A stretch of 64,000 bases of DNA from Augochlora pura (Eukaryota > Arthropoda > Insecta > Hymenoptera > Halictidae), in contig NC_135782.1 in NCBI RefSeq assembly GCF_028453695.1, positions 9,548,001 to 9,612,000 on the forward strand. Reading direction: 5' to 3'. A program made the position numbers and the translations under genes. The notes under the pieces are model-generated. The model was not told the DNA's origin, did not search any database, and was given only the letters and a program-made list of their open reading frames with translations. This document shows positions 11,862 through 22,323 of this stretch, piece after piece. How positions within the stretch are numbered: position 1 is the stretch's first letter; the number at the start of each line of letters is the position of its first letter.

Positions 11862-12306
11862 TATAGAAAATAAGACAACCTTAATTCCTTAAAATATGTG
11901 TCAATAATTATTTCACTGTCCTTTACAAGCATAATATTTTCTTTCGTATAATTTCAACGTCGTCCTTTCTTTAACAAAAATCTATTATATAATTTAATAA
12001 AAATTAATTATATGATTTAATCAAAAGTTTTTATATAAATTCATTTTGTATAGAAAATAAGATAACCGTAATTCCTTAAAATATGTGTCAATAAATATTT
12101 CACTATCCTTTACAAATATAATATTTTCTTTCGTATAATTTCAACCTCGCCCTTTCTTTAATAAAAATTAATTATATAATTTAATAAAAATTAATTATAT
12201 AATTTAATAAAAATTAATTATATGATTTAATAAAAATTAATTATATAATTTAATAAGAAGTTTTTATATAATTTAATCAAAAGTTTTTATATAAATTCGT
12301 TATATA
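11862..12306. repeat. 187 bp tandem duplication with internal 23 bp array
   Basis: The unit starting TAGAAAATAAGA at 11864 repeats at 12051 with high similarity, sharing strings such as CTTTCGTATAATTTCAAC. The second unit is longer because the 23 bp motif AAAAATTAATTATATAATTT plus three bases is repeated four times at 12163-12254. It is AT-rich and non-coding. The duplicate lies at about 60730-61174. Confidence 0.8.
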
Positions 12307-14329
12307 TTAAATTTAGACTTTAATAGAATCCAATTACCTCGTTTTCGCACCGTTATCCCACGAATAACTATAAATAAATGAAAAAGACCACGAACGCATC
12401 TGATCGATCGACTATCGAGTACGCGTCGAATTACAATCATCGAAATTGAGAGTCAGTCGTGCCAACAACAACGTTTGAACAAGCGCAGCGCAAAGTGTAA
12501 TCCGCGATGCTCAAACGATTATGAGCGTCGGTGGGCTTGGGAAATCCAATAGCAACGCTCATGGAAAGTGAGTCGAAATAAAATTGCCGGCTATCAATTC
12601 GAACAGCGTCGCGGGGAATTAGCGGAACGACGGCACGCGGCCGGGCGGCCGGGCCGGGCCGGTTAAATATCGACGGTGAAGCCCCCTCGCTGTCAAACAA
12701 CGTCATCCGCGAATTCCAGAATATTTCGCTGTCATGGCTAACGTATTTCGATCGGTGACACGATGGTCCGCCGTTTGACCGCGCTTCCCAGTGCTCGACG
12801 ATCTAATATACCGGTATTTGAGTGGTCGCCGCCATTCCATTGTCCGCTCATAGAATTCGACGATGGCCGACATCGCGCGCGGACCGTTAATAACATTGCG
12901 ATCCGTCCTCGTTGCTGCTGCCGCTGCTGCCACTGCGCTCGTAACGCATTAGATTACCATCGCTTTGCGGCCTATTTAATTAGTCCCAGTGCTTTGTGAA
13001 TCCCGCGAACGCAAGCTCCGGCCGATTAAGCGCACTTATCGGCCGGCACTCGACGCGACCGTGTGTTTTCCGGAGCTTTGGAAACACGAATAGTCCTCGA
13101 CGTCGTTGAGCTGTATCAACCGAATCGAGAATTCCCTAGTTGCTCCGTGGGCGTCGATCCCGTTCAAGGGTGCCCGGATAAACAATCGATTTACCCAGCG
13201 AAAACGAGCGCGGATCGTCGATCCCGTTATTTCGACTCGGCGAATCGTTTCGACGCGCAAAGTTATTCCTAACACTGTGTTTCCGATTTGCGATCAAATT
13301 GTCGACATGGCAACTGTTGCAATTTTTTGCAATCGAGGCTTGAATTTAATTATAATTTGTATAAATTATTTAGGGACTTATAATTTTTTAATTACTTATT
13401 TCTCGATTTTCAGTTAGTTGTTACTTGATATTTAGTTCGTCGAAATGATGGGTTACTAATTTTTTAATTGGCGAATTTAATATTAATAGATAATAAAGTA
13501 ATATTTATTTTTGTTTGTCTCGATTGCAGATTCGAATACTTGGCTATTAAATGATGCTGTTCACAAAACAAGTTCTCCATTGATTCATAAGTAATCTATA
13601 GATCTTTATGCAGAATAAAAATATTTTTCACAAGTTGCATTAATCGTGAGCAATATAGAAACGTCTTTCGAATGATTAGCAATATACAGATCGTCTAAAG
13701 TTCATTTAATTTATCTGCTGTTTGAAATTTCACCGACTTCTACTTTTACCGCAAACGCGTAAAATTCGCAGCTTAGTCGTAAATGTTTGCAACTGCGGTA
13801 TCGTAAATATTCAACTACGGTGTCATAAATATTTATCTACGGTTATTCTATTTGTTTCTATGTTCTGTGAAGTGCGCGTTGAAGTTTGAAACCATCGAGC
13901 AACGGAAATGGATGGAGCTTATGAAAATAATTAAATAATGCGTTCCAGTCCAGGATGATCCGCCATTGGCGGACGAAAAGTATTCAGCACGGTGGATAGG
14001 AGATTCTTGACAGTGCCAATGTTGGAACAGTCGAATTAGGGACTGTCAACGGACCGGTACAATTGGGTACATACAATTTCGCGCGGGACAGCTCTGAACG
14101 TGTGGGAGCTGATAGCGATAACAAAGTAGGTTTATGTAGAACACGACAGCGACAACGATAGATCGGTAGAAATCAATAAAGATAACGTTGTTGGACACGA
14201 CATTGGAACACCGGAACATGATAGAGATGCTAAGCTTAAATGAGACAGAGACGGGCACGACTAATTCGCGAAGATGTAGCGATAAACTGATCAAGCATGA
14301 TTTGAATCAGTATTGATTGAGAAAGATAG

Positions 14330-14830
14330 ATTGAAACGGGACGATGTGAAAAATATGAATTGAAGAAGGGTGATTTGAAAGAGAATAAATAGAAAACGGA
14401 TTAATTGAAAGCGATAAATTGAAATAAAATAAATTAAAAAAGATAAATTAAAATAGAATAAATTGAACAAGAATAAATTGGAAAAGGGTAAATAGGAAAA
14501 GGATTAATTGGAAAAGGGTAAATAGAAAAAGGATCAATTGAAAAAGGATAAATTAAAAAAGGATATATAGAAAAAGAATGAATTGAAAATGCATAAATTG
14601 TACAACAATGGATTGAAGAAGAATAAAGTAAAAAAATATATATTGAACAAGGATAAATCAAAGAGAGATGATTTGGAAAAGGATGAATGGAAAAAGGATT
14701 AACCGAAGAAGTATGATTTAAGAAAAGAATAAAATAAAGCAGAATGATTTAAAAATGCACGAATTGAAAAAGTGTTAATTGAAAAAGGACAAATTGAGAA
14801 AAAATTAATCGAACAAGAATGATTGAAAAC
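14330..14830. repeat. Degenerate 15 bp minisatellite
   Basis: About 500 bp of purine-rich units near 15 bp, consensus close to AATTGAAAAAGGATA. A frame on the - strand (14434-14661) stays open because 15 is a multiple of three, giving a five-residue repeat of the FSIYP kind. That is a by-product, not a gene. The duplicate is at about 63198-63698. Confidence 0.8.
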
Positions 14831-14932
14831 AGAATTTAAAACAGTATTAATTAAATAAATGAACACTACGCCCACCATTAATTTCCCAATTAAAAATTGA
14901 AGATCAAGTCAAGAATTTCGGAAAATATTTTG

Positions 14933-15062
14933 CATTATTTAATATGAAAAATTAAATATCTGTCATTATTTAATACAAAAATTTAAACATCCTGCATTAT
15001 TTGATACAAAAATTTAAACATCCTGCATTATTTAATACAAAAAATTAAACATCCTGCATTAC
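14933..15062. repeat. 31 bp tandem repeat, about four copies
   Basis: Units begin with CATTAT at 14933, 14964, 14995, 15026 and 15057, an exact 31 bp period. The last units are nearly identical (TTTAAACATCCTGCATTATT core). The duplicate is at about 63801-63930. Confidence 0.85.
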
Positions 15063-15132
15063 TTTTTTTGCACAAATAATGTATAATAACTGCGTCCAAA
15101 CGAAAAATTGAAAAGAAAACGATCAAGACGCT

Positions 15133-17658
15133 ATCCAGTAATCGAAAAGATAATTAATCGGCTACCGTTAAATAACGCGTTAATTCGCAGTCTCTAACGT
15201 GAACGAAGTTTCCGAGCTTATTAGAACGTTTTCGATCGAACGCGATCTCTAGTGGCCTCCACAGGTTCGTTTTTACTCCGATCCAATTGTTCCGAAGTGT
15301 GTTTCTAGTCCAGGCTCTATCTAAAAGCTGTTGTACGCTGTCAGTGCCGGCTTTTATTGACCCAGTAGTGTCTCTATCGGCTTCCGCAAGTTTGCTGTCC
15401 CCTCTAAGAGCCTCTGGTCTCGTACGAATCGACTTTTTCGGGTCAGTTGGTGTCTTTATCAGCGTTTGTTGGTACAATGCCGCTGCTATCGGTTTCTATA
15501 GATCTATGAGATTCTACGTATTACGGGTCTATGAGATTCTATAACTCTGATACTGTCTTTGACGTCGTTCGCAATGTTCCTTCGACGAGGTCCATCGTCT
15601 CTGAAGTTCTTTCACGTCTGTAAGTGGTAACTCGGTTTGCTGGATCGCATCGGATAATCAGTTTTGAAAAATAGATCTTATATTACTGGCTCTGCAAGTT
15701 CATTTTGTAAGTAATAGGTTAATTCGTTTTGCTATAGTATGTTGAGCATTTTATGTTGACCATTATATGTTAAGCATAATTTGTTGAATATCGTATGTTA
15801 AACATAGTGTGTTAAACATTGAATGTTGAACATTGTAAAATGAGCATTGTATGTTCAGCGTTGTCGAATAATTAAACAGTGAGCTGTTGCAATCACATTA
15901 AAAAGTCTATGTATAATCGAGCCGTCCATTTTGAAAGTGATCTAAGTCCATTTGTATTAAAATTGAGATATTTGGGGGTTTCCTTTTCAAGAAACAATAA
16001 ATAGAAAATGATACCAATATGTTACACTGCTTATGTGTATTTAAGAGATATAAATGTACAATTACTATTAAAATGATAGCAAGTATTAAGTGAATAATAC
16101 GCATGTAACTACAGTCAACAATAAATAGCATAAAACTTAGAGATTTTTTAATGAAATGGATAGTTGAAATTTAAAGTAGTAAAAGCTTTTATACAATTTA
16201 ACAATATTATTGAATTACCGCGATCTTGTTAAAATGTTTGAGAAAATAAATAAATGTCTATGTCATCTTACAATAAATTAGACAATTAATAAAGACAATT
16301 CTCATTCTGCACAAGCATTCACCGTCTAGTTTCAACACAGAATTAAGTTGCAACGAAACGACCGTTCCATCTTTTAATTTTATTACTAACATTTATTTCT
16401 TTACTTCGCTGAACCAGTCAGCCGTTCTTAACGAGCGCACTCGTCATAACCGTGCGTCCCCCCACAGTGCATCGGTCCCCGGCGTCACGAAGACACGGCC
16501 GGTTAACGAACCTGTGCTACATCTTCCACTCGTCGACGGAACACGCGTTCTCGTTATCGCGGCCATCTTTTTTTCCGAATTGCAAATAGGCCGCCGCGAA
16601 TCGATGCCGTTCGTCCGCGCGGAAATGGAATAAAAAAAAAAAAGAATGGGGAGGAGGGGAGGGGATGTTCCGAGCCCGAAACGCGAAATAAATAACCAAT
16701 ACGCGGAACGGGAGATTTAAATTTTTATTAAAAAATTCAATCCACCGGAATTTCGGCCTGTCTAGAATGAAGCCCCGCCGAACGGTAATTTTGACGTGTT
16801 GCCGCCGGAAAATGCCGTCGGAATGTAAACCTTTTTACTCTATCTTTTTTTTCTCTTTCTCTCTTTTTTTTTCCGCCGACGGAATTTTAAATATCGCCGG
16901 GAACCATCCAATAACGATCCCGCGCGTTTTCCATTAACAGAAAATTCATTCTGCCCGGAGCGTCATCGCGCTTAATGATTCAATGAATTTCGTCTGCGCC
17001 GCGGCGCGTGACGTAACGTATAAATTATTGAGTTCGACCGGCGCGGCGCGGCGGGGTCGGGGAAGGGGAGGGGAAAGGGACGGTTCGGAACGGGGGATCG
17101 GGCCGCATTAAAATTTTCATTACTCGAATTAATCGACCGACCGTTATCTGCGTTCGCCACGCGGTTCCGCGCTTTTTTTTTTGCCGCGATCCGATATTCG
17201 GCGGGGCGCGACATCTTGCATCGACAACCGTTCCCTCCGTAGCGGCTCGGTCGCCGCGCGCGGAATATGTACTCGCGCCCTATAAAAACGCAAGAAGGAA
17301 CGGTCCCGCGGATGAAAAACGGAGTCCGTAATTCCCATCGTGGCCATCCGGTCCTTTGTTCTTCCTGTAGCGTCCATTTGTTTAGGGATATGTTCGAGTG
17401 AACGCGATAACTCCGCGAAATTGGATCGCTGAATTACGACCGGAACAGTCGTCGATCTTCGAAGCACCGCGAAACAATTTTGCGACGATCTATCTGCGCT
17501 CATTTTGAAGAGCGGAGTCGCTACTTTCACGCTACTGAATGGAATTATTTTAGAATCACTGGAACGTCTTTCTATTTATTTATTTTGTTCAAAGAGAATA
17601 TAAATTTGGACGTCTGGGTCTATGAGTCATTCAAATACAATTTCTTGGTTCTAGGTTA
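15133..17658. other. No gene seen; AT-rich then CpG-rich block
   Basis: Positions 15133-15660 are mixed, with small direct repeats (TCTATGAGATTCTA near 15500-15540). Positions 15730-15865 hold a degenerate array of about 16 bp units around ATGTTGAACATTG. Positions 15870-16360 are AT-rich and 16360-17560 CpG-rich. Frames at 16972-17530 on the - strand overlap one another and lack recognisable motifs. Confidence 0.55.
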
Positions 17659-17854
17659 GAAGTTGATAATATCCAAAATACAATATAAAAAGATGAGAGA
17701 ATTGAAATATATTTAAATAGATATATACCATATTCAATTTTATGTTAATATTAATATTAAATGTTAATATTAATGCAAGTCTTGCCAGTTATTTTGAGAA
17801 CATAAATGTCTGGTTCTAGAAGGAAATTATAAATAAGAAAAGGGCGTTTTCTTC
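17659..17854 (+). repeat. 196 bp inverted repeat, left arm
   Basis: This matches the reverse complement of 19838-20033 with five mismatches by eye (191/196, about 97%). The outer end begins GAAGTTGATAATATCC and the inner end finishes AAAGGGCGTTTTCTTC. No target duplication is visible outside the arms. It could be a foldback arrangement, a recent inverted duplication, or two insertions of one short dispersed element in opposite orientation. Transcription through both arms would give a long hairpin RNA. Confidence 0.9.
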
Positions 17855-18683
17855 CTTGTTAATAAAAGTTCTTTGAGGAACTTGGTTAGGTGATTAAAAC
17901 GAGAAGGAAGGTTTCTTTTGAAAATTGCTGTTTAATAACCGTTTAATATTTTTCCAAAGTTTAATGCTTTATTAAAAAGGGTAAACTTGGATTAATTATG
18001 AAAAATAATTTCATTCAAATGGCTTGGCAATAATCTACCTCGTTGACCCAATTCGTCAATAAATTTGCAATCCTTTAAGAAATATAAACGACTGAATTAT
18101 TAGAAAATATTACAAAATTTGACAAATGTTAAACGGCTTTTTAACAGCAATTTTTAAAGATATATAAACCCAATAGAAACCGATACTCTTTTCCTGCGTT
18201 CGAAATTATAAACTCAGACGACTCTACGAGTTTAAACAATTTCCTTTCATATTCAATTTAATATTATCTTATACAGCACTGTTTCTCCTTTACAATAACC
18301 TCTAGAAATCCATTCTGCATTTTCGATACACGGTTTTATCGCAGCTCGAGAGCAAGGGTCGTATAATTTTCTGCAGCAGCGTATCTCTGTAAACTTTATT
18401 TTTAAAAAATGTATTCTATTACCTGCGATATTCCTATTTGCATACACTGTGACTCGGTGCATACTCTACGAGCCGAGTTGGGGAATGAAGTCGTTGTTAT
18501 ATCGAAGAATAAGTTTCAGTAAAGACGAGAAAAGGGACAACTGTTCGAATGGCGAACGCAAACATCGAGGAGAAAATACAAAATATGAATAAACAATCAG
18601 ACGAGAAATCGGACATCTAAGTGCTGGTCTCTGTTTCTGAATATTTGTTTATTTTATTATTTTATTATTTGATTATTATATTA
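17855..18683. other. Spacer inside the inverted repeat, no gene
   Basis: This is AT-rich sequence between the left arm and element B1. A 69-codon frame at 18253-18462 (-) has no recognisable feature. Confidence 0.5.
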
Positions 18684-18923
18684 TTAACCTCTTAGGCACG
18701 ATAGTGGCATTATAGTGGCTTTCGTGGATGTGTCGTTCCTTACTCAATTATATTATTAGTTATTAAAGTAAATGATTAAAGTGTATATATACTATACACT
18801 AAGAAAAGAATATATGTAGCTAATACTATATGCAGCTATACCAAATATATATATTAAGAAAAATGGTAATCTAGTTACGAAAAGTTTCATTCTGGCAAAA
18901 TCCAACCGTGCCTAAGAGGCTAA
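18684..18923 (+). mobile_element. TTAA element family B, copy B1
   Basis: The ends are TTAACCTCTTAGGCACG on the left (18684) and the complement of TTAGCCTCTTAGGCACG on the right, ending at 18923 with CTAA in place of TTAA. The interior aligns along its length with B2 (32398-32645) in reverse. It abuts element A2 and shares the final four bases with it. Non-autonomous, piggyBac-type ends. Confidence 0.75.
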
Positions 18924-19144
18924 CCCTTTGCACTCCAGGCCATTTTAAGCCTAGATCTAAAATTTTAACCAGCTGCATTACCATTTTATCTAACTTAGTA
19001 CAATTTATGAATATGAAATTGAGTCTATCATAAACCTGTTACGCTTTTAACAATCTTTTAAATAGAAGGGTCTTTAATAATGTCAAAATTATTTTAGAAA
19101 TGATATAGGCGTCTCAAAGGCGTCACTCGAGTGCTAAGGGTTAA
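18920..19144 (+). mobile_element. TTAA element family A, copy A2
   Basis: It starts at the shared CTAA (18920-18923) with CCCTTTGCACTCC and ends CGAGTGCTAAGGG plus TTAA (19141-19144). The interior keeps the family strings GCCATTTTAA and AAAATTATTTTAGAA. The subterminal hairpin of A1 has decayed here. The head-to-tail junction with B1 implies that one element inserted at the flanking TTAA of the other. Confidence 0.75.
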
Positions 19145-19837
19145 GTCGCGAGTCGGATCTGAAGCGATATTGTCACTGCGCTAAAAATATCTCGCGTTCG
19201 CAACGCGAGCTCGCTCGGACAACGCAACGAAAAGCTGCGGCTATTTCACAGTTTAAGTTTCCGGGGTGCGGGGACTCGTTTGCATCGGTAATCGAATATT
19301 TTCACGGCCCGCCGACCGGCGAGTAATTCATTGCCGCCGTATAATCGATCATATTTCTCCGTGGTCGAAATCCCGTTGAAAAACGCCGCGAATAATCCGC
19401 GGGATCCTAGCTCGAAACGATCGAGCCCCGTTTAGGCGTCGCCTCCATCTTGTTCTCGGTTACCCTCGTCGCGACGGACGTGAAAAACGGCCCGCGAAAG
19501 GACGGAGTATCCATTTTCGATAAATTATTCGGAGCGGTCCGACGGAGGGGGCGTCGAAGATAAACTATCGTCAACAGTAGGGCAACCACGATAATCCACC
19601 TATCGGATTATGGCCGCGCGATTAATCAATATCCGATGAGGAGGTGCGTTCGGTGGTTTTATCGCGCGTTGAAAAAAAAAAAATTGCGACCCGTTTATTC
19701 TGCGGGCGCCGGGTTTTAAAGGTGAAACTGGTCCGAGCGGTTTTAACGATATCTGGAGCAGGCAATCGACGACGATTTTTCAACAAGATTCTTCGATGTT
19801 CGTGTTCTTCTTCCGTCTGCGATCGGATCCGTTTTCC
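19145..19837. other. CpG-rich block inside the inverted repeat, no gene
   Basis: A CpG-rich block of about 700 bp lies between A2 and the right arm. Short frames on both strands (19407-19589 and 19644-19865) overlap the arm or lack motifs. No gene is supported. Confidence 0.5.
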
Positions 19838-20033
19838 GAAGAAAACGCCCTTTTCTTATTTATAATTTCCTTTTAGAACCAAACATTTATGTTCTCAAAA
19901 TAACTGGCAAGACTTGCATTAATATTAACATTTAATATTAATATTAACAAAAAATTGAATATGGTATATATCTATTTAAATATATTTCAATTCTCTCATT
20001 TTTTTATATTGTATTTTGGATATTATTAACTTC
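19838..20033 (-). repeat. 196 bp inverted repeat, right arm
   Basis: This is the reverse complement partner of 17659-17854. The two arms enclose 1983 bp that include B1 and A2. Four of the five differences are transitions, so the duplication is young compared with the enclosed miniature elements, which differ much more from their relatives. Confidence 0.9.
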
Positions 20034-21829
20034 CTACATCGATCGCACGGAAAACTGCAGAGATCTGGCGAAATAGCGGACAGAAGAGTTCATTGTTATA
20101 TTGTTTAATAATGTAGTACTGTGATTAGCACCTGTTCATTCTGAATAATTTCCCCAATCAATCACTCGTCGCAATTCAAAAATTAATATAATTATACAAA
20201 ATATCTACATAAGGCTTTCATTTCAAGCTTATTTAAACTGAATTTATGATTATTATTTGTTGAAAATTAGGCGCGCGCTTTGTGCAATGAAATTATACTG
20301 TACAAATATCTGACATACCAAAAGACAATTAAGCGCCACGGTTGTTCAATCATTATATTGATTCGATTGTGAAAATACAGTTATCGTATATTTTGTAAAT
20401 AATGTTAAATTATTTTATATTCATCTCAATATATTCTACTATTCATTATAATATTATCATTATTCATTTTCCAATTTTAAAAATATTAGCCGCCCCATTT
20501 GTTGGGACATTGGTCGGATGAACTACTGCAGATAAAAACCTAATATTATAAATTTCAATAATATTTGTGTCTTAAAATATATGACAATTGCAGGTGTTAC
20601 ATTAATAGAATGAGACTAAAATAAATGAACTTATAATTAACAATAATTTTTGTTTTTTATTTTCACTTCTAGATTTTGATAACAGATGAGCCTTTCGATT
20701 TCAATTTAGAAATAATGAATTTTGTTTTATTATTATTATTATTATTATTATTATATTCACTCCATAATTATCTCTGTAGAGTCAACTGGAAGAGAAATGG
20801 ACAGTATTCATACTTAATAGAATCTGTATGAAATCATCACGAATCGGACTCGTTGTCAACTAAAATTATTGTGACAAGTAATCTGCGAATTTCCGTGCAA
20901 AAGGATAATAATCTGCGTCAATTGCACGATATATAAACTAAACAACAAGTTCGTGCTTTCGCTAATCGTTTTAATAGATTGAAAATGTTGCATTGATATT
21001 TTGAAATTAATTTCAGCCTTGCACTAGTCGAAATTGCACCCCGTCGATTTTGCCATAAATGTATATAATCCGCAATTTAGAGATAAGTGCTCAGTTTAAC
21101 TTTCTTCATACAGATAATTTGTTATCATTATATTATAAAATATATAAAATAAAACTATATCAAATAAAAATGTACAACAATAAAAATGTGAAGAAGTTCG
21201 TTTTTACTATAAACATTTAAAGAAAACGTATACCAGGTTCTCGTGAAAGAACGCGACAGCTCTCCAAACGCTCCAATGCAACGTACAACATAAAAATTGA
21301 TTTCTTAATGTAAATAAATTTCACGGCGAGTTGGAGCGACAGTTAATTTTTGTCGAGAGGGTTGCTCGACATTTTTCCAATTGCAGCATTCATCACGGTA
21401 ACGATTCGGATCGAGACGCCGTAATTACACGCGATCCACGCATCGGCGAATGATAGGGCAACGCGATACTCGGGTTTCACGTGGAAGATGATCTATTTAC
21501 ACGTGGAATCCTGCTGCCAAATCGATCGCGTCGCGAGCCGTGCCTCGACTTCTGTTCCGTGGAGAGACGCGCCCTAACGGAGACCGCACGGGCTTGGACG
21601 TTGCATCGCGTTATATTATGTTCCACTGACGTAACTATCCATCTTTCGACGTTCTACCCCCGAAACACGTCAAACGATTACGCGCGTCGCATGCGATATG
21701 CCTTCCAAAACCGGTCACGACTCCAGCAGTATCGCTTCCGATCGAAATTGAACCGTAGAAACGTTTCACTGATCTTCGAGCAGCTTCTTCAGTCGTGACG
21801 GCAGCAACAAAGTTACTGATAAATCAATT
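20034..21829. other. AT-rich spacer then CpG-rich block, no gene
   Basis: Positions 20034-21230 are AT-rich, with an ATT microsatellite at about 20728-20754 (nine units). Positions 21231-21829 are CpG-rich and hold a 105-codon + strand frame (21481-21798) that opens with GTG and shows no known domain or signal peptide. I do not call it. Confidence 0.5.
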
Positions 21830-22077
21830 TTAACCCTTTGTACTTGAGTGGTGAATCCGAGAAACCGCTAAAATTATTCTATTACGTTGCAAAATAATTT
21901 TTGTAACAATAAGGTTTAGATTTGAAAAATTATCAGGTAGTAAAACCGTTGGCAGGAGTCACAAGATTAAATTTTCTAGGCATACAAATTTATTTTGTTA
22001 CATAGAATGGAAATACCACGAACCAGAAAAATTGTTCAAGATTTACTGTTAAAATGGCTCCGAGTGCAAAGGGTTAA
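21830..22077 (-). mobile_element. TTAA element family A, copy A3
   Basis: The reverse-oriented copy runs from TTAA 21830-21833 to 22074-22077, with terminus CCGAGTGCAAAGGG on the right. The interior matches A1 closely in reverse (for example GGAAATACCACGAACCAGAA). The left terminus has changed (CCCTTTGTACTTG). Its right TTAA is shared with C1. A short + strand frame over its right half is a by-product. Confidence 0.85.
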
Positions 22078-22323
22078 CCCCTTGCACTCGGCACCATCAC
22101 GGATGTTACCTACCAGCGCTTATAAACATTTATATTATTATATAGTATACGATATATATGTATATATGTATGTGTATATATAATATTGTTATAATAACAT
22201 TCGATTTATATGAATTTGTAGTCATCGAGAAATAGTTGCAAATCGCTAATAAACTTTAATGTTTAGTCACATACTAGAATTACGATGTCCCCTGTGAGGG
22301 GACAACCGAGTGCAAAGGGTTAA
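22074..22323 (+). mobile_element. TTAA element family C, copy C1
   Basis: It shares TTAA 22074-22077 with A3 and ends at TTAA 22320-22323. The termini CCCCTTGCACTCGG and CCGAGTGCAAAGGG are the same type as family A, but the interior is unrelated and TA-rich. A hairpin just inside the right end has arms GTCCCC (22287-22292) and GGGGAC (22298-22303), in the position of the family A hairpin. Non-autonomous. Confidence 0.8.

Larger units (their letters stand above)
8273..15132 (+). repeat. 6.86 kb segment, first copy (matches 57142-64000)
   Basis: From the first base after the gap the sequence matches 57142 onward, with an offset of 48869 that becomes 48868 after a 1 bp indel near 8750. By eye there are about 15-20 differences. 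A dozen fall between 13300 and 14000; the stretches before and after look near-identical. The match continues to the window end, so its true length is unknown. A redundant haplotype contig is the likeliest cause; a real recent duplication is possible. No gene can be supported inside it: open frames on both strands at 10384-11076 and 12437-13275 lie in CpG-rich DNA and overlap each other. Confidence 0.97.

Noticed and set aside
14434..14661. Frame with repeated FSIYP-like pentapeptides
   Set aside because: The 15 bp minisatellite is in frame by arithmetic; the frame is a by-product of the repeat.
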